A DNA stretch of 64,000 bases from Talinum fruticosum (taxonomy: Eukaryota; Streptophyta; Magnoliopsida; Caryophyllales; Talinaceae). The DNA lies in NCBI GenBank assembly GCA_021018815.1, contig JAITYX010000131.1, positions 737,001 to 801,000 of the forward strand, written 5' to 3'. Each line of letters starts with the position of its first letter. The first letter of the stretch is position 1. A program made the position numbers and the translations under genes. Shown one piece after another: positions 24,711 to 35,558 of the stretch. The notes under the pieces were generated by a model. The model saw nothing but the letters and a program-made list of their open reading frames with translations. It had not been told where the DNA came from and made no database searches.

Positions 24711-25220
24711 ATGGAACCTCACCCTCATCAAGGAAAAGAGCAGACAGAAACGTTTCAACAACCGAAACCGATGCTATTCATAAGGATAATGAGCAAAAGG
24801 AGGACGTGGGTAGCTCTCTTCGTCCTCGTCTACGGCATCCTCCTCTACTCCTCGTGGAACCTCCTCCAATCCATCCTAAGCTGGTACAAGTCGACTCTCT
24901 CTCCTCCCTCCTCGGCGGCGCGTGCGGTTTACGCGTCGGCGATGCTAGGGGCGGTGTTCGGGGTGATGTCGATGGCTGCGGCGGCGGCAGTGGCTGTTCC
25001 GGCGATGCTGGTGACGTGGATCACCGTGCTGGTACTCCTGGCCTTCTGCGGGAAGAGGCGGAGGGATCTGGTGGTGGAGGCGAAGAAATTGACGGCTGAG
25101 ATTTCTGGGGTCGTAGCGAAGATCTTGATCAAGGAAGGGAATTTTGTTGCGGCTGTTTGCGCAGTTTTGGGGTATTTTTTGCTGGTTAGGAAGGGAGCCG
25201 ATGAAGTCCAATTCAATTGA
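24711..25220 (+). CDS. small plant multi-pass membrane protein, unknown function
   Basis: A single-exon gene of 169 codons with a start context of CCGCCATGG. A hydrophilic N-terminus (about 1-30) is followed by hydrophobic segments at about 32-54, 74-93, 95-113 and 145-161, with a basic patch GKRRRD after the third and a short tail ending EVQFN. No catalytic motif was seen. The layout resembles small plant-specific transmembrane proteins lacking an assigned role; I do not recognise a named family. GC content and codon use are clearly higher than in the AT-rich surroundings, with Ala/Val-rich helices. A CT/AC-rich 5' leader lies at about 24480-24710. The overlapping 143-codon minus-strand frame is antisense to this gene and is not supported. 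This is the most convincing host gene in the window; topology is inferred from hydrophobicity only. Confidence 0.85.
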   Translation: MEPHPHQGKEQTETFQQPKPMLFIRIMSKRRTWVALFVLVYGILLYSSWNLLQSILSWYKSTLSPPSSAARAVYASAMLGAVFGVMSMAAAAAVAVPAMLVTWITVLVLLAFCGKRRRDLVVEAKKLTAEISGVVAKILIKEGNFVAAVCAVLGYFLLVRKGADEVQFN

Positions 25221-25520
25221 TTTGGGAAAGTCGTCGTTCGTTTCTCTCTCCTCATCTCTCTCTCTCTCTCTCTCTCACTCTCTCTCTCTCTGTCTCTGTG
25301 GGGAGGAGAGAGAGAGGAGCTTGGGTTGGGCTGGGCTGGGCTGGGCTGTAGGTTGAACATTGTGTAAGTATTGGTTTCTGACTATGATATATTTTGGGCT
25401 GAGCCTTTGGGTTGAGGGTTGTTTGGGTTTACAACTAGTTTTGGTATTGGGAGGGCTACTTCAACTGTAACACTATCTTTTTGATCTACTAATGAGAAAT
25501 CCTAGTAAATTGTGAATCTG
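25221..25520 (+). other. 3' untranslated region with CT and GGGCT repeats
   Basis: Immediately after the stop come a CT-rich microsatellite (about 25240-25300) and four tandem GGGCT units (about 25330-25349). An AATGAGAAAT stretch at about 25491 could serve as the near-upstream poly(A) element. No canonical AATAAA is visible in this stretch. Confidence 0.5.
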
Positions 25521-26529
25521 CTTTTCCTTTTTTTTTTTTTTTAGATGGAAACGTGGAATCTTATGTAGAAAAAACATAAATTAAATTTGTACCCAAAATG
25601 TGACAAGGTACATAGCATTATTGGATTCAATAAGAAGAAATATCGAAGAAAATTACCCAATTGATAAAAACAAAGAAAAAGGAAAATTATTCAATTAGGG
25701 TTTGATATTTGAATACCTCAAATAATGCATCTAGTTTGGTTCATGTGATGATAATGAATTTAACTTCGGTTAAAAGAAAATTGAATATTAAGGAATAAAT
25801 CAATGAGTAATTGTACGAGTTTTGAGATATTAATATCCCTTCATGCATCATTTTAAAGATTTTTTGGTAAACCAATAATTAGAGCTGACAAATGTGATTT
25901 GAAATTCAAAACTCGAATCGAAGATCATAATCTATATTTGAAATGGACTTGAAATTCAAGTTGAGCAAAATCGAATTGAACTTAACCTCGACTCAAACAC
26001 ATTCTACAAATTTACATTTATTTGCAAGATATGTCTAAATAATCAATACATCCAAAATTAATTCAAATTGAAAACCACCCAATCTCACATTGAAACCAAG
26101 CTCAATCTTATACCATACATATAACCAGAATAAAGATGAATTCAACTCAAACCTGAATTAAATTACCATTTATCAGGTTTACCAATAATTAATTAAACCC
26201 TCTGGCTTTATGTGGCAGTACAAAACTGCCTCCATTTTGGCAAACTAATGAGGCCAAGGTTAGCACTCGCCAAAATGACTCTCCACCACCTTATCACCAG
26301 TTTTACCACCTCCAATTACAACTAGCATTAGCACTGCATTAACCAATTTGGCCTTGACAACACACAATGACACACACACAAATTTGTCATCTCTTCCCTC
26401 TCAAGTGTGATAACGAACTTATAATGCCTCAAACATGGGTGGAGCTATGTGGGATTTATGGATGTCCTAGGATATCCATAAGTTTTAAAAAAAAATGCTT
26501 ATAATGTTCTAGGTATTGGGCTTATTTTT
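25521..26529. other. intergenic, nothing recognised
   Basis: AT-rich sequence downstream of the membrane-protein gene. No open frame with a motif and no paired element ends were found. Confidence 0.45.
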
Positions 26530-27160
26530 AATAGAGTTAGAAAAAGTTGACCCGACACGATTTACACGAACCCGATACGAAGTTAAGCGAGTTTGGGTAG
26601 AGATTTTCAACCTGTTTACTTAAATAGGTTGACATGTTCAACCCGTTTAATTAATTGGGTTAGGTTCGGATTGATATTCTCGACACGATAATAACACGTT
26701 TAACCCCTTTATTTTTAAAAATTAAAATAAAAAATATTATGTGATTTTTGAAAATGGAGGAAATTGAAAATTAAAGGGGATATGGGTCATTAAGGGAAAC
26801 AAAAATGTGAAAACCAAAGGCTTCTTACATATTTATGGTAGAGGTATGTATGTTTTTAGAGTTATGAATTATACATAATAACCTTGTTATGATGAACGAA
26901 ATTCAAGTATTATTTCTTATACTAATGATTTTAATATAATTGATTATCTTAAAAGGACAAATATGTATTTAGATAATCTAAACTTGAAGTAAACGGGTAA
27001 ACCAATTAATTTCAAATCAATTCGTTTAAAAAATAAATGGGTACAGTTTATAAATTTCAATACGTTTAATAAACCAGTTAGATTCGAGTCGATATTTTTT
27101 AATCCGTTTAAGTTCGACACTGAATAAGAACCCGATCTAACTTATTTGCCAACTTTATTT
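26530..27160. repeat. ACCCGACACG-type dispersed repeat
   Basis: The left side has AAAGTTGACCCGACACG and CGAACCCGATACG. The right side, read on the minus strand, has AAAGTTGGCAAATAAG, GATCGGGTTC and GTGTCGAAC. Motifs such as AACCCGTTTAATTAATTGGG occur between. This resembles the ends of plant hAT- or MITE-type repeats with Asn/Pro-like GACCCGA words, but exact ends and a target duplication were not resolved. Confidence 0.4.
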
Positions 27161-27503
27161 TTGTACATGGGATAGTCATAATAGTATGGACCCAACTAAT
27201 TAGGGCCAAGAGCAATTTCCTCTCTCTCATTTTGCTTCCTTGACCATCTACTTGCTCTACTCACACGCGGGAAAACTCAATCTCTCGCTCTCTTTGCCTT
27301 CCCCACGACTTCACCCACGAGCACATCCCACGCTCTCTCCTCTCTCTCAATCCTTCTCTCTCCCTACCGACTGACTGTCGAGCCATTGCCCGCTATCCAA
27401 CCCACCGTTGAGTCGACGACTTTTTGTCGGTGCTGCCCAGTCGTAGAGACGCCCCCTGTCTCCTCTCTCACTCGCTCTAATTCTCTCTCTTAGTCGTTTT
27501 GTC

Positions 27504-27818
27504 ATGGAGACTGCAGTGCCTTCCAGTGCCATGGCGACTCATCCGCTGCGCTACTTGTTGCCCTGCTCGCTGCCCACGCTCCACCCTTACCCTTCTTTTC
27601 CTTCATTCACTCCCAAATCTCAACGATTAGGGTTTCCAAATTCTTTAAATTTTTTTACTTTTAATGTTAGAATTTTGAATGTATTATGGCAGCTATTTTC
27701 TTGTCGTTCGATTGATTTTGTGAAATATGAATTCGTGATTTGTGATTTGAGCGAGCAAATTATCCTAATGTTGGTGAATAGTAAATGGGGAATGGCGATC
27801 ATGATTCGTGAATTGTGA
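27504..27818 (+). CDS. possible first exon of a disrupted gene
   Basis: An ATG at 27504 follows about 270 bases of CT-rich, leader-like DNA (27230-27500). The frame begins METAVPSSAMATHPLRYLLP and is rich in Ser, Pro and Leu up to about residue 45, a composition compatible with an organelle transit peptide. It then turns into AT-rich, intron-like sequence. A splice donor near 27640 is plausible but not clear. No downstream exon was found before the LINE cluster that starts near 28.4 kb, so this may be the stump of a gene or a chance frame. Confidence 0.25.
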   Translation: METAVPSSAMATHPLRYLLPCSLPTLHPYPSFPSFTPKSQRLGFPNSLNFFTFNVRILNVLWQLFSCRSIDFVKYEFVICDLSEQIILMLVNSKWGMAIMIREL

Positions 27819-28449
27819 ATTACTCAAAGTTAGTAATTTAATATTAGTTCATTGTTAATGTTATTCGAGGGGTCGGAATATTATGAATAAATATACTTGT
27901 TATTGATTCGTTGTTATGTGGTTTGTTTTCAATTTTTAATTTTTGTAAATCGAATGTTTCAAATGTACTTGTTGGCCAATTAATAAGTGTAATATTATCT
28001 TTTTTCAGTTTACACAGATAAAAAAATTCCATTTTATGATACTTGAAAAAAACAACCTCAACTTATAATATATGTTTTTGGTGTCATTTCTACGGAAATG
28101 GAAGTCCTAGCTTTGTCACAGGTCTCAAATCAATCAACTTAGTAAAAAACTTCAAGTGTTCTCGGACAGATGTTACATCAAGAGTAATTGGAGATTGACA
28201 AGAAATGATTTTCTTCAGCCAAGACATGGTTTCCTCGCCTGAGATTAACTAATTTGATACAAGTTTTGCTTACTTGGCTAAGACTGGCGTCTTCACTTCT
28301 CAACTCAATTGTCTTCTTAGGCATCCACACCTTCCTTTTTTGTCCTAATGGACCTCCAGCAGGTAGTATACTTATTTCTTTGTAGTTATTTAGTAGAACT
28401 GCTGATGTGTCATTTTCATTCGACTTCTTTAAAGCTTAGCGATGAAAAA
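27819..28449. other. unassigned stretch before the LINE cluster
   Basis: No element end or domain was identified. Minus-strand frames near 28090-28260 look coding-like over short distances (SWLKKIISCQSPITLDVTS) but match no family that I recognise. The 3' end of the outer LINE could lie inside this stretch. Confidence 0.35.
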
Positions 28450-29218
28450 AAGAACATATGACGCATAAATTTATACAAGGACACTATGCATCCATCCATT
28501 ACAAAACTTTCCTCACATTCCACCTCAAATTCAATTGAGTATAATTCTAATGAAATCTTTGCTGATTGGAATTGTATCTCTAGCTTTGCCTTGGAATAGC
28601 CTAGTATTCCTTTCAAACCAGCAAACATATATCACCACTGTAACACTAACTTTCAACACAATCTTGTTCCTTCCTGTGAATTGCAAGCCAAATTCTTGCC
28701 AATTTCCCCATGTGTATCAAGGACTTGCAGCTGTATTATCTCTTGCAATGTGTTCTTAAATACTTACTCAATATAATGACATCCAAAGAACAAATGTGAT
28801 ATGCTTTCAGTCTCTAGTGAACAGAACAAACATGTGGACTCATTAAGCACCCAAATCCCAAGAGTCTCTCTTTAGTCATCAACCTTTAGAGCAAAGCCAA
28901 CTATGTAATAAATGCACAATTAGGTAATCTTGCTTTGTGCCAAACTTAGCTAATAATCACTTATTTCCATCTGAATAATTGCCATCAACCCTCTCGCCCC
29001 TAACTCTAAGTCAGTTATAACCAAGCTTAGCTGAGTATTTGCCATCTGCAGCTAATAGTCACGTATTTGTTCCCTTATCAAAGCTACAACATAATGTCCC
29101 TAGCTTTTAGTATCTTCGTCTAATACCAACTGATTTTAGCAGGAGGTTTACAAACCCACACACTTTCACCCTTTATGTGGTATTGATGTACCTATTTTAT
29201 CCATAGACTATCAGCTTT
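28450..29218 (-). pseudogene. LINE-A, 3' part (end of reverse transcriptase region, zf-RVT)
   Basis: Minus-strand frames continue a LINE ORF2 interrupted at 29218. KADSLWIKWVHQYHIKGESV lies at about 29155-29218. ESISHLFFGCHYIE (the zinc-binding zf-RVT region with its H..FF.C motif) and IYVWFERNTRLFQGKARD (the conserved segment after zf-RVT) lie at about 28560-28870. Frames are broken by stops. The WIKWVHQYHIKG block directly continues the KADSL that ends the other half at 35559, which proves that the two halves were one element. The 3' end and tail were not located. Confidence 0.85.
29203..29218. repeat. target-site duplication of LINE-B, low-coordinate copy
   Basis: ATAGACTATCAGCTTT, 16 bases, identical to 35559-35574. 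The final T residues merge with the T-run (minus-strand poly-A tail) of LINE-B, so the real duplication may be 13-16 bases. Confidence 0.9.
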
Positions 29219-29399
29219 TTTTTCCCTCTTTTTTTTGAAAGATAAGTACAAAGAATATTAGGTAACCCTTCTCTCAAGGGTTCTACCTATATTGTCGGAA
29301 TACATGAAAATTTTTGCGAAGGGGAGGATGTAAAAATAACTCTAAACCTCGTAACACGCCCTAATTTGACAATATAATTAGCCGTCATATTACCCTCTC

Positions 29400-29780
29400 T
29401 AAAAACATGATTAATCAAATAACACGAGAACAAAAAAGTATATTACGTATATCATGAACCAACGATCGAATCCTCCGCATAGTGTAAATGATACTCGAAC
29501 CGCTCGAATAACTAATTTGTTGTGACTTTTCACTTGAATATGTGTGAAGCCTGCATGTAGTGCTGCTTTGATACCGTCGCCCATCACCATAGCTTCGGAC
29601 ACAAGTATAGGAGTGTTATACATGAATCTAGTGCGTGCTTGAATGAGAACTCCTTTCCAAACACGTAAAACATAACCTGCTTGTCGCTCCCGCTAAAGAA
29701 AGGGTGCAGTTGAAATTTATTTTGATGAAGCCGCCTGGGGAGAAATCCACCTTACTAAATTGGTGATCTTGATGATGGGA
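29400..29780 (-). pseudogene. LINE-B RNase H-like domain (RVT_3)
   Basis: The minus strand shows SPGGFIKINFNCTLSLAGAT, where the family has the catalytic Asp in LNFDG, so the first active-site residue is now Asn. SEAMVMGDGIKAALHAGF (the catalytic Glu helix) and HIQVKSHNKLVIRAV (Asp of E.D..L.V replaced by His) follow. Further on, REGN in the R.GN..A motif is seen near 29370. Three frames are needed to follow it. Confidence 0.85.
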
Positions 29781-30059
29781 ATCGAGTGAAATGGTGAAGA
29801 CGATGATATTTGATGAGAAGAATAAGTACGTCCCCTCCATTCTCGCTCAATTACATTTGGTCCGGATGAGTTCACCCATAGATTTGGGTAAATCATTTTT
29901 TAAAAACGATGCCATTATGAGATTTCCGGATGTTCCACATAAGAACCGCAATTCTAGACATATTGGCTCATCGATCAATTAACATGTTATGCAAGGAGTC
30001 TAATCATAATGTGAGGATTAGAAAAGGGATGCTGACAAAGTCATCCTTGTTGAATAGTT

Positions 30060-30300
30060 ATATCAAAAATTTGGCCTACAAAAAGTTGTTCAATATCTTC
30101 AAGATGTGACAAGCAAACAGGACAACTAGAATCCAATGGACTCCATGATGCAATAAGTTACCTCTAGTCTTTAATGAATTATGACAGACTTTCCATAAGA
30201 ATATTTTAATTTTAGGCATAACATTTAAATCCAAATCCAATTAAACTTCCACATTGATTGATCGGGCTTTAGATTATTATGAGCTTTTCAACTGGCAGAT
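30060..30300 (-). pseudogene. LINE-B zf-RVT zinc-binding region
   Basis: The minus-strand frame reads MPKIKIFLWKVCHNSLKTRG followed by NLLHHGVHW, the K.F.W...H..L.TR..L..RG pattern of the zf-RVT domain that follows reverse transcriptase in plant LINEs. Confidence 0.85.
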
Positions 30301-30999
30301 TTAGTGGAAAGTTTGCCATTCCCCATAAGTCCCCAATAGAACTTTTCCTCCATCTTTGTCTGGGGAATGAGAACAACAAGAACATAAGGGGTAACAACCT
30401 AGGCAAAACCTGCAAAAGCTTTGTTTAATCCAAATCTCTATTAGAAAAAATAAATTCATAAACTTTAATTTGAGGATCACTAAGGGTTGAAAGGTCCATT
30501 TGCAATAAATCAACCAAACTAGATTCCTAACACCAAACATCGGTTCAATTTTTTTTTCCGTCCTCTAACTCGTCATCTCATGCTTTGCCGAATAAATTTA
30601 TGGGTACGTAACATACATTTCCAAACCAAAGAATTCTTATGTATTTGTTTATATGTAGAAAAACGTAGCTACAGGACCATACTTTGCCCTCGTGTGTTTA
30701 ACCCAGAAAATTATTTGGGTTAGTGAGAAATTCCCAAGAAAGTTTGATCATGAAGACTTTATTGACTACATCTATCTTTCGTAGGCCTAAACCACCATAT
30801 TTTTTGGTTGACAAATTTTATCCCATGTAACTAGAGAAAGTCATTTTTTCTTCTTAGATTTTTTCCAAAAGAATTCTCAATTAATTCGATCTAACTTTTG
30901 GGATATAAACACCGAAAACACTCGTATTGTGTGAGTCGGTAAGGAGTCAAGATTCGATTGAGTAAGAACAACTCTCTCAACTTTGGAGAGAGGGTAGCC

Positions 31000-32200
31000 T
31001 TCCATTTAGTCAGCTCAGCTTCGCTTTTATGAGTAAATTTTAGAATAAATCAAACGTAGGGAGCACCTAAAAGACTGAACAATCCAAATACGACCCTAAA
31101 AAGGAGTCGTGGGAAATGTTAAAAATCCCTAAAATGCGTTGTTTATCCAAATTGAACGTATTTTTGAAAAGACGATAATAAATTTATGATAATTCACTAT
31201 TTGGCAAGATTGTTAAAGAAGGAACCCAAGATAGATTTTAGATTGAAGGCAACCTCGATAGGTTATTTTGCAAAATAAAAGGCTATCATTAGTAAAAAGT
31301 AAACAAGGGATTGTCAGTACTCTAGGAGCAATTTTAATTCCAACACTCGGATTTTGGGCTTAAAGATGCTTGAAAAAGTTGTGGAGCGAAAAAATCCATA
31401 CAAATGATAAATAGATACGGAGACGAGAGGGTCACCTTGTCTCAGTCCTTGAGTAAGTTTAAAGAATCCACATGATTCATTATTGATCATAATAGAATAA
31501 GAGACTATGGAAACACACTCTTTAATCCAATTGAGCCATTGTATATGAAAGTCCATACTCTATAGATTATGAAACAAAAAATCTCATTCAAGTCTATCAT
31601 AAGCTTTTTCCATATTAAGTTTGACTGCTACATAACCTTTTTGACTTTTAGTGAACTAAAACTTATTCATTATTTTATGTGCAAGGAGAATGTTACCATG
31701 AACATCCCTATTAGGGACAAAAGCACTCTGGATAAGTTAAATGATACGTTCTAGAATTGGACGCATTCTATTAACTATGATTTTAGCTACGATCTTATTG
31801 AACGTGTTACACAAACTAATTGGACGAAAATGATTAGTTGTTTCTAGATTAACCATTTTTGGGATCAAAGTAATCATCAAAATGATTGATTTCCTTTAGT
31901 AATTTACCGGAGGCGAAGAAATCCCGAATTTCGAAACAAACATGGTGTTTAATAATATCCCAATACTTCGAAAGAAAAAGGCCCCAAAACCATATGATCC
32001 CGGAGCTTTATATGGATTCATTTGAAAAAGTATAGTATGGATCTCATCTTCCGTGAAAATTGATTGAAAGTATTTGAGATATCGTGTTCGAGAGGAAAGT
32101 CTACGTGAAAAATCCAAAAGGAACTTTCGTTTAATCCTTTCTAACTCGTCTAACCAAATACCATCATCGTCTATTCTAGCTATATTAGAATGTTGCATTT
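31000..32200 (-). pseudogene. LINE-B reverse transcriptase domain
   Basis: Minus-strand blocks in order: MNPYKAPGSYGFGAFFF (the KAPGPDG motif) near 31990, FRPISLCNTFNKIVAKI near 31820, QNAFVPNRDV near 31720, TQGLRQGDPL near 31430, and LLFTNDSLLFCK at about 31265-31300. The last is the catalytic F.DD box: A is replaced by T and the first Asp by Asn, which would abolish activity. Several stops interrupt the frame. Confidence 0.9.
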
Positions 32201-32699
32201 TGGTCGTTGTTGTTTAATGAAAGAAACAAGAATTTTGATCTCCTTCAACCAACCATTTTCTCACACAAAAGAACCCTAATAACGTTGATTGAAAAACATC
32301 AATTTTTCTCATTGCTTAGTCAAACAAGTATAACAATGATTCAAACAAAAATTATTAGGATCATCCAAAATACGATCTTCCACATATTACGATTTAGAAG
32401 TATTTTTCTCAATTTGTAACCTATAATTAGCACAGTTGGTGGAACTCCAAATTGTCAATTCTTGTTTGATGATTTTTAGCCTTTGGATCACATAGTACAC
32501 AGGTGAGCCTATGATGTGAGTTTTCCATTTCGTTTTAACAATTCAAAGAACTAAATCATTGTTAGCCCAATTAGGTTGAAAACGTAAATTATATTTTTTT
32601 GAAATGGTTCTATAATGAATGAGTTTTCAAAAAGTATAGTTATAATCGGAACTTGTGAAAGGGCCATAAGAGACAATGTAGTTGGGATACAAATTTACC

Positions 32700-33240
32700 T
32701 AATCATTGTTGCCAATAGCCCTATGGATTTTTTTCATAAATAAGATCACCATGTATATGAGATTTCCACGAATAAGGTTTTCCTTGGATTGGGATAGATT
32801 GGGCCGAGGTGTAAAAATAATGGTAATCTACAACATTGATACTTGGGAAATGGGGGATCCACCCTTTTGTCAATCATATCTTTCAGTTCATTAAAATATC
32901 CGATAAGACACCAAGAAGTGTCAATAATAGAGTTTAAATCAACTAAATGTTGCCAAAATGTTATCTTTTTTAGGGATTGAGCAGGTGCATATACCCCTGA
33001 AAATGTGCTTAATTTTTGTGAAGGTACATCGAAAATAAGCATATGTATGATGTGTCGTTCTTTAAGTAGAACATTAGTTAAAATATTTTTATTATTTCAT
33101 AATACCGAAATACCACCAGAGTGATTAGTGGGATTGACAAAATCATAACAATTGAATCTGGTTGATGACATTTAGAAACTAATAAAATTTCTTCACCAAT
33201 TTGGTGCTTTTTAGAACCTCGCATATTCCAAGTTATAATA
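32700..33240 (-). pseudogene. LINE-B apurinic-type endonuclease domain
   Basis: MNIITWNMRGSKKHQIGEEI at about 33240 is the typical start of plant LINE ORF2 endonucleases. TFSGVYAPAQSLKKITFWQ and SWCLIGYFNELKDM follow. The GDFNE motif contains a catalytic Asp; here it reads GYFNE, so the nicking activity is lost. The frame is broken between the blocks. Confidence 0.88.
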
Positions 33241-33299
33241 TTCATAAAATAAAAAACCAACAATAAATACATTTTATGTGAACTCTATCTGAACAAGTT

Positions 33300-35150
33300 C
33301 TCGAAATCAATTGAAAGAAAGTTTTAAGAAATTCGACATGATTCAAATCTCTCGAGATAGAAGTAAAGCCGAAATATTCCAAATTGATAACACATTGGTT
33401 AAACCATTTAATCTGGCCTTTCTAGGAGAAAGATGAACTAATAAATAGTCCAAAACGAAAAGAGACCCTATACGTTCCGAGCAAGGAGGCTGAGTTCCCA
33501 AAATTAGTGCACATGTTCCAGAGAAATGAATAGGCCCAAAATGGAGACTTAAATCGGTCCAAGAAATAGTCAATCGAAAATCAAAAACCTTTTTCCAAAA
33601 TTGTATGAAAAAACATACAAATACCCAATGAATACAAAATAAAAAAATGTCCAGAAATGACATCACTTAGCTAGGAAATTCGGCTCCATTGGTTCTAAAT
33701 TGAACCACGTCACATTAGTAAAGAATCTGTAGCCAAAAAAAAAAAAAAATCTCCGTAGAAAAAAATTGTGTTGATCCATATTAGAATAGATAGATTTAAT
33801 TTCAAAAAGTATGGTCCATATGAGCAAACAACTCATAAAAGTAACAAATTGGGAAACCTAACTAAGTCGTAACTTCCTTTAAAAGAAGTGGATCCAAAAA
33901 TGTTCCAAAGATAAAAAGTAAATTACATTTGAGTTCAAAAAGAATATACACAAAAAATAATACATAGTTAGGTTACGAACTCAAACTCAAGAGATACAAT
34001 TAGCCACCAAAAAGACAAATTGTTGAGATGAAATTGTTGCCAATTCACACAGCTAACAAGAACACAACCCCTGAAAGAGCGTGAAGAAGCTTTGACCAAT
34101 GTAATTGTGTCACTGTTAAATAAATTCGATTGTGACAAATGAAGAAAAATCATAAAGAGCAACCAAAGACACTCAGAGGCAAAACAAAAAACATGTATCC
34201 TCTTAGAAGAAGTTCTAATCCCACCAAAAGGGGATAACAAGGGAAAGCTAGGCCAATACCACTAAGTAACAAACCTGGAGAGAACCCATCCAACCAAAAG
34301 ATGCTAGTAAGAAATTCTCCATACTAGGTGTAAAAGACATTAAAACACGCTATGCCTTATGCTAAATATCATAATCCTTGACTAAACCATAAGCAATAAC
34401 TAATAATTTCACAAAAATGAGATCACAATTCTCAGAAACAAGTAATAATATGAGACCCCCAAATCAGTTTGTTCTCTGTTCGTGCAAGGTTCTCACAATA
34501 GTCAAACACTAAAAATCCCAACAAACAACCATGGAGATATCCTAACCTTACTTGATGATAAAAAAACTGGATGAGCAAACTTAATCCCGACAATTTCACT
34601 CCTTGTTTCACAACTTGCCCAAACATAATTCTCAAGAATAATTCCACAGAAAGCAATCAAAAACTGAAAATTGACCCGTAAAAAATAGGGAACCACCAGG
34701 GAGAGGGAGATTGAAATGAAGGAAAAAGAAAGTTACCTAAGCAGCAGCATAACTGAAATTGAATTACCCTGTGAATACAGTTTTGAGCTAACCGAACATA
34801 ATCTTACAAAGGAGTTGATCGAGAAGCCTTAAAGTAACCTGCAAATTGTAAAATTGATAATCCTAAAAGATGAAAAGACCTCTCAACAATCGTAGTCCAA
34901 CTAGGAAACACCTGAAGGAGAAAGGGGCCGCAAGGGATTAAAATATGCTCCGCAAGACCTCGGCAAGGCCAAGGTAGTAGTAGGTACAAATCTGCACTGA
35001 AGTTCATTATCTATGCCTTTCTCACATAAACAAAAGAAATCTGAGGGAAAGGTGAGACCACATCTTTGAACCAGAACATCTTGATTCAAGGAATAGGCGA
35101 AATCTAAAGATCATAGATGTAAGAACAGATGATTCACATTACATGGCTGT
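33300..35150 (-). pseudogene. LINE-B ORF1 region, eroded
   Basis: The position between the 5' leader and the endonuclease is where the nucleic-acid-binding ORF1 protein should be encoded. Short minus-strand frames remain (33343-33666, 33968-34240, 34502-34696, 34804-35089), but no zinc knuckle or DUF4283 pattern could be recognised with confidence. Confidence 0.5.
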
Positions 35151-35558
35151 AAATTAGTTCAAAAGTGGGGGCGACGACGTATATGCGTGTTGATTAGAGT
35201 AGTTTGGGCGTGGAATCGAAGATAAACACTCATAGTTTGCGAAGAAGGGGGACAAAGAAGTGAAATAATTCTTATAGGAGATCAGGTGTTGGATCAAAGA
35301 TAAACACTAAAATTTGATTGAAGAAGGAAGATAGGTTGGGAGTTAAACAAAGCAAGAAGGCATGTACAAGCAATTGAAGATAAATTAGTAGTGATGGACA
35401 CTCGGATTTGGTCAATCGAAGAAGGAAATTGAGTAGAAGCATTAAGGGGGCTTTTTTCTCTTTGGGCTAGGGTTCATTACAAATAAGTGAATAGGGGGCT
35501 TTGGTAACAAGAAAATAAGGGGTTCTCTCACTTCTCTTTAGAAAAACATTATGTCTCT

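Larger units (their letters stand above)
29219..35558 (-). mobile_element. LINE-B, near full-length L1-type retrotransposon (6.3 kb)
   Basis: Flanked by a 16-bp target duplication and ending in an A-rich tail on the minus strand (T-runs at 29216-29236), this is an L1-clade plant LINE inserted by target-primed reverse transcription. Domains appear in the expected minus-strand order: 5' leader and ORF1 region (35558 to about 33300), endonuclease (about 33240-32700), reverse transcriptase (about 32200-31000), zf-RVT (about 30250-30060), RNase H (about 29780-29400). All frames carry stops and frameshifts, so it is inactive. Two catalytic residues are also changed (see the domain entries). It sits within the reverse transcriptase gene of LINE-A in the same orientation. 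Confidence 0.93.

Noticed and set aside
24929..25360. 143-codon minus-strand frame overlapping the membrane-protein gene
   Set aside because: Antisense shadow of a well supported gene, extended by the CT repeat; no domain.
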